Positions 43,342-55,225 of a DNA stretch of 64,000 nucleotides are shown piece after piece. Source of the DNA: Lysobacteraceae bacterium. GTDB lineage: Bacteria; Pseudomonadota; Gammaproteobacteria; Xanthomonadales; Rhodanobacteraceae. Where the stretch lies: positions 248,001 to 312,000 of the forward strand of contig SEHB01000003.1 of NCBI GenBank assembly GCA_004143945.1, given 5' to 3'. A program made the translations under genes and the position numbers. The stretch's first letter is position 1; each line of letters begins with the position of its first letter. The notes below the pieces were generated by a model. The model was not told the origin of the DNA. It worked only from the letters and a program-made list of their open reading frames with translations, and searched no databases.

Positions 43342-44748
43342 ATGCCGCGCGCCGCCTTCCGACGCACCCTTCCGTACGTGCTGCTGCTGCTCGCGGGGCT
43401 CGCGCTCGGCGCGCTCTGGCCGCATGGCGTGCGCGCGCCGCTGCGCGATGCGCATGCGGCGCTGCCGGCGGCCGTCGACGGCGCGCCGATGCCGTCGCTC
43501 GCGCCGATGCTCGAGCGCGCGACGCCTGCGGTCGTCAACATCGCGAGCCGCGCGCGCGTGCGCGTGCGCAACCCGTACTTCGACGACCCGATGTTCCGCC
43601 GCTTCTTCGGCATGCCGAACCTGCCGCAGGAGCGCGTGCAGCAGTCGCTCGGCTCCGGCGTGATCGTCGACGCCGCGAAGGGCTACGTGCTGACGAACAA
43701 CCACGTGGTCGAGGGCGCCGACGACATCAGCGTGACGCTGGCCGACAGCCGCACCGTGAAGGCGACGATCCTCGGCACCGATCCGGACACCGACCTCGCG
43801 GTGCTGCAGATCCCCGCGACGCGGCTGACCGCGCTTCCGATCGCGGATTCGGGGCGGGTGCGCGTCGGCGATTTCGTCGTCGCGATCGGCGAGCCGTTCG
43901 GGCTCGGCCAGACCGTGACCTCGGGCATCGTGTCCGCGCTCGGGCGCAGCGGGCTCGGCGGCTCGGGCTACCAGAACTTCATCCAGACCGACGCCTCGAT
44001 CAACCCGGGCAACTCGGGCGGTCCGCTCGTGAACCTGCGCGGCGAACTCGTCGGCATCAACTCGATGATCTACTCGCCCTCGGGCGGCAACGTCGGCATC
44101 GGCTTCGCGATCCCGTCCAACCTCGCGCTCGGCGTGATGCGCCAGCTCGTCGCGGGCGGCACGGTCAAGCGCGGCGTGCTCGGCGTCGAGAGCCAGGACG
44201 TGACGCCGCAGCTGCAGGAGATGCTCGCGCTCGACGATCGCCGCGGCGCGGTCGTCACGCGCGTGCGCCCGAACTCGCCGGCCGAAGCCGCGGGCCTGCG
44301 GCCCGGCGACGTGATCGTGTCGCTCGGCGACAGCGCGGTGTCGAGCGCGCAGGAGCTGCACAACCTCGAGGGCCTGACGCCGCCGGGCGCGCGCATCACG
44401 CTCGGACTCGTGCGCGATGGCGAAACGCTGTCGGTCGATACCGCGCTCAAGGTGCAGGAACTGCGCGTGCTCAAGGGTGACGCGCTCGATGCGCGGCTCG
44501 CGGGCGTGGAGTTCAGCGAGCTCGGGCCGGAGCTGCGCCGGCAGGGCATCGCGGGCGTCGGCGTCAGCCGCATCGCAAGCTCGAGCCGCGCATACACCGC
44601 GGGCCTGCGCACCGGCGACGTGATCGTCGCGGTGAACCGCCGCGACCTCGCGGGGGCGAGCGATTTCGAGCGCCTCGCATCGACGCGTCCGCGCCAGCTC
44701 ATGCTGACCCTGCTGCGCGGCGAGGAGGCGTTCTACCTGTTGCTCTGA
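43342..44748 (+). CDS. Do-family periplasmic serine endopeptidase (DegP/DegQ-like)
   Basis: A 468-residue exported protease for quality control of envelope proteins. An uncleaved or cleaved signal segment (LPYVLLLLAGLALGALW) is followed by the trypsin-like domain with triad His121 (TNNHVV), Asp151 (DTDLAVLQI) and Ser225 (INPGNSGGPL), then two PDZ domains (about 270-360, with VRPNSPAEAAGLRPGDVI, and about 385-465, with YTAGLRTGDVIVAV). The domain order and length match DegQ/DegP. The ATG at 43342 has GAGG about ten bases upstream. Confidence 0.95.
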   Translation: MPRAAFRRTLPYVLLLLAGLALGALWPHGVRAPLRDAHAALPAAVDGAPMPSLAPMLERATPAVVNIASRARVRVRNPYFDDPMFRRFFGMPNLPQERVQQSLGSGVIVDAAKGYVLTNNHVVEGADDISVTLADSRTVKATILGTDPDTDLAVLQIPATRLTALPIADSGRVRVGDFVVAIGEPFGLGQTVTSGIVSALGRSGLGGSGYQNFIQTDASINPGNSGGPLVNLRGELVGINSMIYSPSGGNVGIGFAIPSNLALGVMRQLVAGGTVKRGVLGVESQDVTPQLQEMLALDDRRGAVVTRVRPNSPAEAAGLRPGDVIVSLGDSAVSSAQELHNLEGLTPPGARITLGLVRDGETLSVDTALKVQELRVLKGDALDARLAGVEFSELGPELRRQGIAGVGVSRIASSSRAYTAGLRTGDVIVAVNRRDLAGASDFERLASTRPRQLMLTLLRGEEAFYLLL

Positions 44749-44780
44749 CGGCGGCACGGCTCGCTGCGCGACTGCGGCGC

Positions 44781-45040
44781 GTGTGGGAGAGGCTTCGGCC
44801 CCGAGCTGTTCGGGCCGATTGCGGATTGCACAAGCAAGAGCTCGGGACTGAAGTCCCTCCCACAAGAGCGCAGGTCGGTACTGGCGGTCTTTCCGCAACG
44901 AAGCTCGACGCTCGTGTGGGAGGGGCTTCAGCCCCGAGCTGTTCGGGCCGATTGCTGATGCACAAGCAAGAGCTCGGGACTGAAGTCCCTCCCACAAGAG
45001 CGCAGGTCGGTACTGGAGGTCTTTCCGCAACACGAGCCGC
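44781..45040. repeat. Tandem duplication (period about 133 bp) of a long inverted-repeat element
   Basis: Two nearly identical units start at 44781 and 44914. Each begins GTGTGGGAG, GGGCTTC-type sequence, then CCCCGAGCTGTTCGGGCCGA, and contains the inverse arm AAGAGCTCGGGACTGAAGTC then CCTCCCAC, so each unit is itself a hairpin; a common tail GAGCGCAGGTCGGTACTGG follows. This is the GTGGGAGGGGCTTCAGCCCC element known from Xanthomonadales intergenic DNA. No gene is present. Confidence 0.8.
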
Positions 45041-45078
45041 TGACCCATTGCGCGCATGTCGAGCAGCTGTTCGCGCGC

Positions 45079-45181
45079 GGTGCCCTTCGACTTCGGCCTC
45101 CGGCCTGCACTCAGGGCGAACGGCCGGGGAGATATCCGTTCACGCAGAGCGCAGCGGCCGCTGGCCGCGGAGTCGAAGCGC
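45079..45181. repeat. Second copy of the CCGTTCG/CTTCGAC hairpin element, arms reversed
   Basis: GTGCCCTTCGACTTCGGCCT continues to CTCAGGGCGAACGG, then after a short loop (CCGGGGAGATAT) CCGTTCACGCAGAG continues to GCGGAGTCGAAGCGC. These are the same arms as at 19104-19217 but with the CCGTTCG ends inside rather than outside. The rest of the gap to 45280 shows no gene. Confidence 0.65.
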
Positions 45182-45280
45182 TGCATGCGCCGCGTCACGC
45201 TTTTTCCCGAACGCATGCGCGGCCCCGCGGCGCGGCGCGTGCTATCGTGCATGTTGCATTTTCTTGCAGCAGCCTTCGCC

Positions 45281-46723
45281 ATGTCCGCACGTTCATTCGC
45301 ACCGTCATTCGCACTCGCCTGCGCGTTCATCTTGGCCGCATTCGCGGCGCCTGCCGACGCGGCCGACACGCTCGTCTGGCGCGGCGACCTCGCGACCGGG
45401 CGCGCGATCATGGAGGACATCGCGAAGGCCTATGCGAAGCAGAAGAAGGGCACGATCGACCTGCAGCCGTTCAGCACGCTGTCGGGCCTCGACGCGGTCG
45501 CGACGGGCAGCGCCGACATCGCGGGCAGCGCACGCGGCAAGTTCGCTCGACGCGCCGAGGAAGCCGGCCTCAACTTCAATCCGGTCGCGCTCGACGCGGC
45601 GGTGATGGTCGTGCACGCGAAGAACCCGGTGTCCTCGATCAGCCTCAAGCAGATCCACGACCTCTACTACGGCCGCATCACGAACTGGAAGGAGCTCGGC
45701 GGGCCGGACAAGGCGATCAACCTCTACGCGATCGCGAGCCCGCTCGACGGCGTCGAGTACTCGCTGCGCGAACTCGTGTACCGCAAGGGCCACCAGCCGA
45801 TCGCGGCGCCGCGGCTCTACCTCAACACCGCCAAGCTCGAGGAAGCGATCGCGATCGACCAGGCCGGCCTCGGCCTGACCACGTTGGCGCGCGCGCACGC
45901 GAACAAGGGCCTCAAGATGCTGCGCGTCGAGAACGTCGCGCCGTCGACCGCCTCGGTCGGCGACGGCAGCTATCCGCTCTACATCACGCTCTACATCGCC
46001 GAGCGCGAGGCCTCGCCCAAGCACGACGCGGTGCTGCGCTTCCTCGCGTTCCTCGACACGCCCGAGGCCAAGGCGATCCTGCGCAAGCACCAGCTCGTGC
46101 CGTACGGCGAGGCCGGCGACGTCGCGATGCGCAACGAGCAGCGCCTCGTGTTCATCGACACCCAGGTCGGTCGTGACGCGGCGAGCGTCGCCGCGCTGAC
46201 CGGCAAGCCGATGCCGACCCCGGTCGCCGCGCCGCGCGCGACGCTCGATGCGGCGACGCGCATTTCCTCGACCTCGGCGACCGCGCAGGCCGCACGCGAG
46301 AACCTCGCGCGCGCCGAGCAGAAGAAGGCCGAAGAGGCCGCCGCGAAGACCGCCGCCACGCCTGCGAAGACCGCAGCCCCGGTCGCCGCCGCGACGCCTG
46401 CGGCGAAGCCCGCTGCCGCGTCCGCGAAGCCGGTTGCGAAGAAGCCCGTTGCGAGCGTTCCGGCCAAGCCGGCGGCAGCCACGCCTGCGGCCAAGCCCGT
46501 GGCCACCGTCGCCGCGAAGCCTGCGACCGCGAAGCCCGCCGCCACCGTGGCCGCGAAGCCTGCGCCGAAGAAGCCGGCTGCGACCGCTGCCGCCAAACCC
46601 GCGCCGAAGAAGTCCGACGCGACCGCTGCCGCCAAGCCTGCGCCGAAGAAGGCCGAGGCTGCGCCGGCCAAGCCGGCCGCATCGTTCGGCAACGTCAGCG
46701 GTGGCGCCGGAGGCGGCAAGTAG
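45281..46723 (+). CDS. Periplasmic PstS-like substrate-binding protein with Ala/Lys/Pro-rich tail
   Basis: A 480-residue exported protein. After the signal peptide (ALACAFILAAFAAPADAAD) comes a PBP-like domain of the phosphate-binding PstS type (about 25-300: VWRGDLATGRAIMEDIAKAY, DAVATGSADIAGSARG, AVMVVHAKNPVSSISLKQIH then DLYYGRITNWKELGG). The last about 155 residues are low complexity, with repeated KPAATVAAKPAPKK units. The IHDLYYGRITNW segment is diagnostic of PstS-like proteins. No pst transporter genes are adjacent, so it may have an envelope or phosphate-sensing role. The start at 45281 gives the only good signal peptide. Confidence 0.85.
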   Translation: MSARSFAPSFALACAFILAAFAAPADAADTLVWRGDLATGRAIMEDIAKAYAKQKKGTIDLQPFSTLSGLDAVATGSADIAGSARGKFARRAEEAGLNFNPVALDAAVMVVHAKNPVSSISLKQIHDLYYGRITNWKELGGPDKAINLYAIASPLDGVEYSLRELVYRKGHQPIAAPRLYLNTAKLEEAIAIDQAGLGLTTLARAHANKGLKMLRVENVAPSTASVGDGSYPLYITLYIAEREASPKHDAVLRFLAFLDTPEAKAILRKHQLVPYGEAGDVAMRNEQRLVFIDTQVGRDAASVAALTGKPMPTPVAAPRATLDAATRISSTSATAQAARENLARAEQKKAEEAAAKTAATPAKTAAPVAAATPAAKPAAASAKPVAKKPVASVPAKPAAATPAAKPVATVAAKPATAKPAATVAAKPAPKKPAATAAAKPAPKKSDATAAAKPAPKKAEAAPAKPAASFGNVSGGAGGGK

Positions 46724-46740
46724 CCGTACGACGCGACACG

Positions 46741-47460
46741 ATGCGCGCGCGCATCCTCGCGGTTTCGCTCGACCTCGACGACACGCTGTGGCCGATCGCG
46801 CCCGCGATCGACGCAGCCGAACGCGCGCTCGACGACTGGCTGCGCACGCATCATCCGACCGTGGCCGACGCCTGGTCGATCCCGGCGCTGCGCGTGCTGC
46901 GCGAGCAGGTCGCGCAGGAGCACCCGCATCTCGCGCACGACTACGGCGCGCAGCGGCGCCTCACGATCGCGCGTGCGTTCGCGCACTGCCGCCATGGCGA
47001 CGAGCACGTCGACGCGGCGTGCGAGGCCTACATCGCCGCGCGCAACCGCGTCGAGTGCTACGCCGATGCGGTGCCCGCGCTCGCCGCGCTCGCGGCGCGC
47101 GGACCGCTGGTCAGCATCACCAATGGCAATGCCGACCTCGCGCGGATCGGACTCGGCCACCACTTCGCGCACCGGCTGTCGGCGCGCGAGTGCGGCATCG
47201 CCAAGCCGGCGCCGGAGATCTTCCTCGAGGCCTGCGCGCGGCTCGGACTCGCGCCCTCGCAGGTGCTGCATGTCGGCGATGACCCCGAGCTCGATGTCGC
47301 GGGCGCGCGTGCGGCCGGGTTGCGCACGGCTTGGCTCAATCGCACGGGCGAGGACTGGCCGCATGCGGAGCCGCCGGATCTCGCGCTGCGCGACCTCGGC
47401 GAACTCGTCGACTGGCTCGCACGCCACGACCTCGAGCATGCGGGCGGCCCGGCCGCCTGA
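46741..47460 (+). CDS. HAD-family hydrolase (YigB-like)
   Basis: A 239-residue HAD hydrolase with motif I SLDLDDTLWPIAPAI, motif II SITNGNADL, the motif III lysine in CGIAKPAPEIF and motif IV LHVGDDPELDVAGARAAG. The DDTLWP form is typical of the YigB group, members of which dephosphorylate 5-amino-6-(5-phospho-D-ribitylamino)uracil in riboflavin synthesis. That assignment is by similarity of motif only. It starts 17 bases after the PstS-like gene and is followed 57 bases later by the aminopeptidase gene, so the three may be co-transcribed. Confidence 0.9.
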   Translation: MRARILAVSLDLDDTLWPIAPAIDAAERALDDWLRTHHPTVADAWSIPALRVLREQVAQEHPHLAHDYGAQRRLTIARAFAHCRHGDEHVDAACEAYIAARNRVECYADAVPALAALAARGPLVSITNGNADLARIGLGHHFAHRLSARECGIAKPAPEIFLEACARLGLAPSQVLHVGDDPELDVAGARAAGLRTAWLNRTGEDWPHAEPPDLALRDLGELVDWLARHDLEHAGGPAA

Positions 47461-47517
47461 ACCCCGCGCGGGGCGCCACGCGGAGTGCGACAATGGCGCG
47501 TTCGCAAGGAGTCGCCA

Positions 47518-48891
47518 ATGGATGCCTGGGTAGACGCGGCGGATGCCGCTGAAGCAGTCCCCCTGCTCGCGGTCGACCGCGAGAGCTTCCCCGCCGCCGT
47601 GGCAGGCTTCGGTGATGCGGCCACGCGCTGGTGCAGCACGCATGCATTCGCAGGCGAAGGCGGCCGCTTCCTCGTGCTTCCCGGGACCGATGGCGCGCCG
47701 CAGGCGGTGCTCGTGGGGTGCGATGCGCGTGACGCGTTCGCGGCCGTCGCGAGCCTTCCGCAGCGCCTGCCGCCCGGGCGCTATCACGTCGACGCGCGCG
47801 GGCTCGCGCTCGCCGCCGACGAGGTCGCGCTGGCCTGGGCACTCGGTGCATATCGCTATACGCGCTACAAGAAGCCGCTGCATGCGGCCGCCCAGCTCGT
47901 CGTCGACGAGGGCGGCGTCGGGCATGCGAGTGCGATCGCGCAGGCGGTCTACTGCGTGCGCGACCTCGTCAACACGCCGACCGAGGACCTCGGCCCGGCC
48001 GAACTCGCGGCCGAGGTGCAGGCGCTCGCACAGCGCCATCGCGCGACGTTCCGCGAATGGGTGGGCGACGACCTGCTCGCGGCCGGCTTCCCGACGATCC
48101 ATGCGGTCGGGCGCGCAAGCCATCGCGCGCCACGCCTGGTCGAGCTCACGCACGGCGAGGCGGGCGCGCCGCACGTCGTGCTGATCGGCAAGGGCGTGTG
48201 CTTCGACACCGGCGGCCTCGACCTCAAGACCGCCGACGGCATGCGCTGGATGAAGAAGGACATGGGCGGCGCCGCGCACGCGATCGCGCTGGCCCAGCTC
48301 GTGCTGTCGACGAAACTGCCGGTGCGCCTGACGCTGCTGGTCCCTGCGGTCGAGAACGCGGTCGCGGGCAATGCCTATCGCCCTGGTGAAGTGATCACGA
48401 CGCGCGCGGGCATCACGGTCGAAGTCGACAACACCGATGCGGAAGGGCGGCTCGTGCTCTGCGACGCACTCGCGTATGCGGCCTCGCTGTCACCGGACCT
48501 GGTCCTCGATTTCGCGACATTGACCGGCGCGGCGCGCGTCGCGCTCGGTCCGGACCTGCCCGCGTTGTTCGCCAATCGCGACGAGGTCGCGAACGGCTTG
48601 CTGCAGGCGGCGCAGGACGCGCGCGACCCGCTCTGGCGCATGCCGCTGTGGCGGCCGTACCTGCCGATGCTCGAATCGCACATCGCCGATCTCGCGAACT
48701 CGGGTGCCTCGCGCCACGCGGGCGCGATCACCGCGGCGCTGTTCCTCGAGCGCTTCGTACCCGAGTCGCAGGCGTGGGCCCACCTCGACGTGTACTCCTG
48801 GAACGATACCGACAGGCCCGGCCGCCCGCGCGGCGGCGAGGCACAGGGCCTGCGCGCATACTTCCGCTACCTGCAGCAGCGCTACGCCTGA
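47518..48891 (+). CDS. Leucyl aminopeptidase family protein (M17)
   Basis: A 457-residue M17 peptidase that releases N-terminal amino acids and uses two metal ions. The catalytic C-terminal domain (about 155-457) shows LIGKGVCFDTGGLDLKTADG with metal-binding Asp and Lys, WMKKDMGGAAHAIALAQL, the signature VDNTDAEGRLVLCDAL and LDFATLTGAARVALG. The N-terminal domain is variable, as in the family; the length is slightly shorter than PepA. AAGGAG lies nine bases upstream of ATG 47518. Confidence 0.95.
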   Translation: MDAWVDAADAAEAVPLLAVDRESFPAAVAGFGDAATRWCSTHAFAGEGGRFLVLPGTDGAPQAVLVGCDARDAFAAVASLPQRLPPGRYHVDARGLALAADEVALAWALGAYRYTRYKKPLHAAAQLVVDEGGVGHASAIAQAVYCVRDLVNTPTEDLGPAELAAEVQALAQRHRATFREWVGDDLLAAGFPTIHAVGRASHRAPRLVELTHGEAGAPHVVLIGKGVCFDTGGLDLKTADGMRWMKKDMGGAAHAIALAQLVLSTKLPVRLTLLVPAVENAVAGNAYRPGEVITTRAGITVEVDNTDAEGRLVLCDALAYAASLSPDLVLDFATLTGAARVALGPDLPALFANRDEVANGLLQAAQDARDPLWRMPLWRPYLPMLESHIADLANSGASRHAGAITAALFLERFVPESQAWAHLDVYSWNDTDRPGRPRGGEAQGLRAYFRYLQQRYA

Positions 48892-48919
48892 GTCGCTCGC
48901 GCGCGGGTGCGCGCAGGCA

Positions 48920-50287
48920 TCAACCCTTGGTCGGGCGGCGCCAGCCCGGGATCGTGGTCTGGCGCGCGCGCGCGAGCGTGAGTTCGGCGTCCGGCGCATC
49001 GCGCGTGACGACCGAACCCGCGCCGATCGTCGCGCCCTTGCCGATGCGCACGGGCGCGACCAGCGCGGTGTTCGAACCGATGAACGCGCCTTCCTCGATC
49101 GTCGTCGCGTGCTTGTTCGCGCCGTCGTAGTTGCAGGTGATCGTGCCGGCGCCGATGTTCACGCCCGCGCCGACCTCGGCATCGCCGATGTAGGACAGGT
49201 GGTTGGCCTTCGCGTTCTCGCCGAAGCGTGCCTTCTTGGTCTCGACGAAGTTGCCGATGCGGCTGCCGCTCGCGAGCTCGGTGCCCGCGCGCAGGCGCGC
49301 AAACGGGCCGATGTCGCAGGGACCGTGCGTGACGACGCCGTCGAGGTTGCAGTGCGAGTGCACGATCGTGCCGGCCGCGAGCGTCGAGTTGCGGATGCGG
49401 CAGTACGGCCCGATGCGCACCTCGTCGCCGAGTTCGACCAGGCCTTCGAGGATCACGTCGATGTCGATCTCGACGTCGCGGCCGACGCGCACGTCGCCAC
49501 GCACGTCGAAGCGCACGGGATCGGCGAAGCGCACTCCCGCGGCCGCGAGCTGGGTCGCGCGCATGCGCTGGTGCATGCGTTCGAGGCCCGCGAGTTGCCA
49601 CGGATCGTTCGCGCCGAACACTTCCTGCGGATTCAGGCACACGCTCGCTTCGGCCGGCTCGCCTTCCTCGTTGGCCTGCGCGAACACGTCGGTGAGGTAG
49701 TACTCGCGCTGCGCGTTCTGGTCGGTGAGGTTGTTGAGCCACACGCGCAGGCGGCGCGCGTCGGCGGCGAGGATGCCGCTGTTGACGCAGGTGATCGCGC
49801 GCTGCTCGGTGTTGGCGTCCTTCTCCTCGACGATCGCGCGGATGCGGCCGATGCCGTCGCGCACGACGCGGCCGTAGCCGTAGGGATTGTCGAGCTGCGT
49901 CACCAGCGCCGCGAGCGGCGTCTCGACCTGCAGCAGCTTGCGCAGCGTGTCGGCGCGGATCAGCGGCACGTCGCCGTAGAGCACGAGCACGCGCCCGTCC
50001 TCGGGGATGTCGGGCATCACGAGGCGCACCGCGTGGCCGGTCCCCTGCTGGCGCGGCTGGTGCACCCAGGCGAGGTCGCCGAGATCGGTCAGCGCGGCCT
50101 TGACCTGCTCGCCGAGGTGTCCGTGCACGACGTGGATGCGCGCGGGCTGCAGCGTGCGCGCGGTGTCGAGCACGTGCGCGAGCATCGGCCTTCCGGCCAG
50201 CGGCATCAGCACCTTGGGCTGGGCCGACTTCATCCGCTTGCCCTCGCCCGCGGCGAGGACGATCACATGCAGGGGCGCACTCGTCAC
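48920..50287 (-). CDS. glmU: Bifunctional N-acetylglucosamine-1-phosphate uridyltransferase / glucosamine-1-phosphate acetyltransferase
   Basis: A 455-residue enzyme making UDP-GlcNAc for peptidoglycan and lipopolysaccharide. The N-terminal pyrophosphorylase domain has [28 protein letters not shown] and VLYGDVPLI; the C-terminal left-handed beta-helix acetyltransferase has the hexapeptide-repeat region ([20 protein letters not shown]) and [20 protein letters not shown] then [20 protein letters not shown]. The start is GTG 50287, set by GGAGGAG seven bases upstream. It lies downstream of atpC in the same direction, a neighbourhood common in this order, but a terminator separates them. Confidence 0.97.
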   Translation of the reverse strand: MTSAPLHVIVLAAGEGKRMKSAQPKVLMPLAGRPMLAHVLDTARTLQPARIHVVHGHLGEQVKAALTDLGDLAWVHQPRQQGTGHAVRLVMPDIPEDGRVLVLYGDVPLIRADTLRKLLQVETPLAALVTQLDNPYGYGRVVRDGIGRIRAIVEEKDANTEQRAITCVNSGILAADARRLRVWLNNLTDQNAQREYYLTDVFAQANEEGEPAEASVCLNPQEVFGANDPWQLAGLERMHQRMRATQLAAAGVRFADPVRFDVRGDVRVGRDVEIDIDVILEGLVELGDEVRIGPYCRIRNSTLAAGTIVHSHCNLDGVVTHGPCDIGPFARLRAGTELASGSRIGNFVETKKARFGENAKANHLSYIGDAEVGAGVNIGAGTITCNYDGANKHATTIEEGAFIGSNTALVAPVRIGKGATIGAGSVVTRDAPDAELTLARARQTTIPGWRRPTKG

Positions 50288-50598
50288 GGAAACTCCTCCA
50301 GAGGATGCAGGTCGGGCGGCTTGGCCGGGGCGTCGCGACGACATGCACCCGCGGCTGCAGCCGCGCAGGCGCTCCCCGGCCCAATCCCCCCGGGGCAATC
50401 GCTGAGACGTGGTTCACATTCTAGACAAAGCGCCGGGTCGGCGTCGCGCCGTCTTTCCGGCGGGTCGCGACGCTCGTCGCCGCTTCCCCCACTCACGCGG
50501 CTTCGGCTTCCCCCGCGCGCGGGGAAAGATGCCGCACAGCGGCAGAAGGGGGCGGCTTTTGATCTTGATCGTGCGAGTACGCGCGAAGATCAAGAGCG

Positions 50599-50647
50599 CC
50601 CCTCATCCGCCCCTGCGGGGCACCTTCTCCCGCAGGCGGGAGAAGGA
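50599..50647. repeat. Double-hairpin intergenic repeat, inverted copy
   Basis: CCCCTCATCCGCCCCTGCGG then GGCACCTTCTCCCGCAGGCG and GGAGAAGG. It is the same element as at 10746 and 28217 but in reverse orientation. It lies between glmU and the atp operon terminator. The 50300-50600 stretch before it contains a looser relative (GCGCGCGGGGAAAGATGCCG) and no gene. Confidence 0.7.
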
Positions 50648-50664
50648 GGAGATCGGGCGCAGAC

Positions 50665-50689
50665 AAAAAACGCCGGCGTGCGCCGGCGT
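50665..50689 (-). terminator. Rho-independent terminator of the atp operon
   Basis: On the minus strand the stem ACGCCGGCG pairs with CGCCGGCGT across a 2-base centre and is followed by a run of T (six to seven). It lies 30 bases after the atpC stop and before glmU. Confidence 0.85.
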
Positions 50690-50718
50690 CTTCGATCACT
50701 GCGTGGTGCGGCCCGCGC

Positions 50719-51141
50719 TCAGTGCTTGAGCGAGCGGCGCAGGCGTTCGAGTGCCTGCAGCTGGGCCATCGCCTGCGCGAGCTGCGCCTGCGCCTGAGCG
50801 ACTTCGAGCGCGTCGGAACGGTTCGCGAGCGCGCGCTCGGCCTCGTCCTTGGCGCCGCGCGCGGCCGCTTCGTCGAGGTCCTTCGCGCGGATCGCGGTAT
50901 CGGCGAGCACGGTCACGACGCTCGGCTGCACCTCGAGGATGCCGCCGGAGACGTAGAAGAACTGCTCCTCGCCGTTCTCGAGCATCACGCGCACCTGGCC
51001 CGGCTTCAGCCGCGTGATCAGCGGCGCATGGCGCGGCGCGATGCCGAGCTCGCCCATCTCGCCGGTCGCGATGACCATCTGCGCGTTGCCGTGGAAGATC
51101 TCTTCCTCGGCGCTCACGATGTCGCAGCGGATTGTGGCCAT
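50719..51141 (-). CDS. atpC: F1Fo ATP synthase epsilon subunit
   Basis: A 140-residue epsilon subunit of the F1 central stalk. It has the N-terminal beta-sandwich ([40 protein letters not shown] then [23 protein letters not shown]) and the C-terminal helical hairpin that can inhibit ATP hydrolysis. Its length is standard. It is the last gene of the operon. Confidence 0.97.
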   Translation of the reverse strand: MATIRCDIVSAEEEIFHGNAQMVIATGEMGELGIAPRHAPLITRLKPGQVRVMLENGEEQFFYVSGGILEVQPSVVTVLADTAIRAKDLDEAAARGAKDEAERALANRSDALEVAQAQAQLAQAMAQLQALERLRRSLKH

Positions 51142-51147
51142 GGTGTC

Positions 51148-51265
51148 TCTCTCACTTCGTTCGGTCGACGGGAATGGGGAATCGGGAATGGAGAATGGCG
51201 GAGCAGGTTTCGTCGTCTTGTCGCTTTCGACTATTCCCTATTGCCCATTCCCCTTTCCCGCGGCG
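51148..51265. repeat. GGGAAT-type simple repeat in the atpD-atpC spacer
   Basis: The spacer contains GGGAATGGGGAATCGGGAAT then GGAGAATGG and, on the opposite face, CCCTATTGCCCATTCCCCTT, which together can form an irregular hairpin. Such GGGAATCGGGAAT tracts are typical intergenic filler in xanthomonads. No gene is present. Confidence 0.65.
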
Positions 51266-51272
51266 AAGCCGC

Positions 51273-52507
<1,235 letters not shown>

Positions 52508-52515
52508 TTAGTGAG

Positions 52516-52569
52516 AAGTGCGGCCATGGATGGCCGCTTCTTGATCTTCGCGATCAGGGACGATCGCAC
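52516..52569 (-). repeat. Paired-hairpin element directly after the atpG stop codon
   Basis: In the transcript sense: stem GCGATC / GATCGC, a spacer GAAGATCAAGA, then stem GCGGCCA with loop TCC and ATGGCCGC. It matches the element after atpB (56697-56751) in layout, loop and spacer while the first stem sequence differs. It lies 66 bases before the atpD start. Confidence 0.75.
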
Positions 52570-53433
52570 TCATACAGCGGCAGCGCCGCCGACGATCTCG
52601 GAAATTTCCTGCGTGATCGCCGCCTGGCGCGCCTTGTTGTAGACCAGGGTGAGCGAATCGATCGCCTTGGTCGCGTTGTCCGACGCGCTCTTCATCGCGA
52701 CCATGCGCGCGGCATGCTCGCTCGCGAGGTTCTCGAGCACGGCCTGGTAGACCAGCGACTCGATGTAGCGCGTGAGCACGTGCTCGAGCACGACGTCCGG
52801 GCTCGGTTCGTAAAGGTAATCCCAGCCGTGCGCGGACACCGGTTCATCCGACGGCGGCAGCGGCAGCAGCGACTCGCTCATCACGCGCTGCGTCATCGTG
52901 TTGACGAAGTCGTTGTAGGCGATGTTGACGCGATCGATGCGCCCGTCGGTGTAGGCGTCGAGCATGACCTTGATCACGCCGATCAGCTGCGCGACCTGCG
53001 GCTTCTCGCCGAGATGCGTGACCGAGCCCACCATGTTGACCTTGAGGCGGCGGAAGAACTGCGTCGCCTTCTGGCCGATGCAGACGAGGTCGACCTCGAC
53101 GCCCTTCTCCTGCCAGCCGCGGATCTCGCCGAGCAGCTTGCGGAACAGGTTCGAATTGAGGCCGCCGCAGAGGCCGCGGTCGGTCGACACCACGACGTAG
53201 CCGACGCGCCGGACCTCGTCGCGCGAGACCAGGAACGGGTGCTTGTACTCGACGTTCGCGTGCGCGACGTGGCCGATGACCTGGCGCATCATGCGCGCGT
53301 ACGGGCGCGAGGCGCGCATCAGTTCCTGCGCCTTGCGGATCTTCGACGCCGAAACCATCTCGAGCGCGCGCGTCACCTTGCGGGTGTTGGCGACACTCTT
53401 GATCTTCGTGCGGATTTCTCTTGCGCCTGCCAT
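52570..53433 (-). CDS. atpG: F1Fo ATP synthase gamma subunit
   Basis: A 287-residue central-stalk subunit that rotates inside the alpha/beta hexamer. The coiled-coil ends are visible: N-terminal [20 protein letters not shown] then [15 protein letters not shown], and C-terminal [20 protein letters not shown] then [20 protein letters not shown]. The central [12 protein letters not shown] is conserved. Its length equals E. coli AtpG. ATG 53433 was preferred over an upstream in-frame ATG at 53508, which reads through the spacer repeat. Confidence 0.98.
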   Translation of the reverse strand: MAGAREIRTKIKSVANTRKVTRALEMVSASKIRKAQELMRASRPYARMMRQVIGHVAHANVEYKHPFLVSRDEVRRVGYVVVSTDRGLCGGLNSNLFRKLLGEIRGWQEKGVEVDLVCIGQKATQFFRRLKVNMVGSVTHLGEKPQVAQLIGVIKVMLDAYTDGRIDRVNIAYNDFVNTMTQRVMSESLLPLPPSDEPVSAHGWDYLYEPSPDVVLEHVLTRYIESLVYQAVLENLASEHAARMVAMKSASDNATKAIDSLTLVYNKARQAAITQEISEIVGGAAAV

Positions 53434-53455
53434 TTGCTCGCTACGCTCGCTTGTG

Positions 53456-53530
53456 GTTGGTGAATCGTGATTGGTGATTCGTGTTCGCGATCCGCTTTCG
53501 CGAATCACGAATCACGAATGACAAATCACC
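53456..53530. repeat. GATTCGTGATT-type repeat hairpin in the atpA-atpG spacer
   Basis: TTGGTGAATCGTGATTGGTG then ATTCGTG faces CGCGAATCACGAATCACGAA then TGACAAATCACC; the two halves pair around a CGCGATCCGCTTTCGCG centre. A related tract is at 55140-55222. Confidence 0.7.
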
Positions 53531-53533
53531 GCT

Positions 53534-55081
<1,548 letters not shown>

Positions 55082-55139
55082 GGTGGTTTCCTCGGTCGCG
55101 CGTCGCGGATGCGGTGCGCGGGATGGTTTGGTTCTGCTG

Positions 55140-55222
55140 CCGTGATCGGTGGTTCGCGAATCGCGATTCGTGACCGGCAATCCCGCCTGCTCGGATCACC
55201 CGTCACGAATCACCCATCACGG
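55140..55222. repeat. GATTCGTGA-type repeat in the atpH-atpA spacer
   Basis: GTGATCGGTGGTTCGCGAAT then CGCGATTCGTGACCGG, and CCGTCACGAATCACCCATCA. The same short units (GATTCGTGA and its complement) occur in the atpA-atpG spacer, in irregular inverted arrangement. Confidence 0.6.
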
Positions 55223-55225
55223 CTT

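Noticed and set aside
44781-45040. Possible CRISPR array
   Set aside because: Only two units of about 133 bp, each a hairpin, with no unique spacers and no cas genes.
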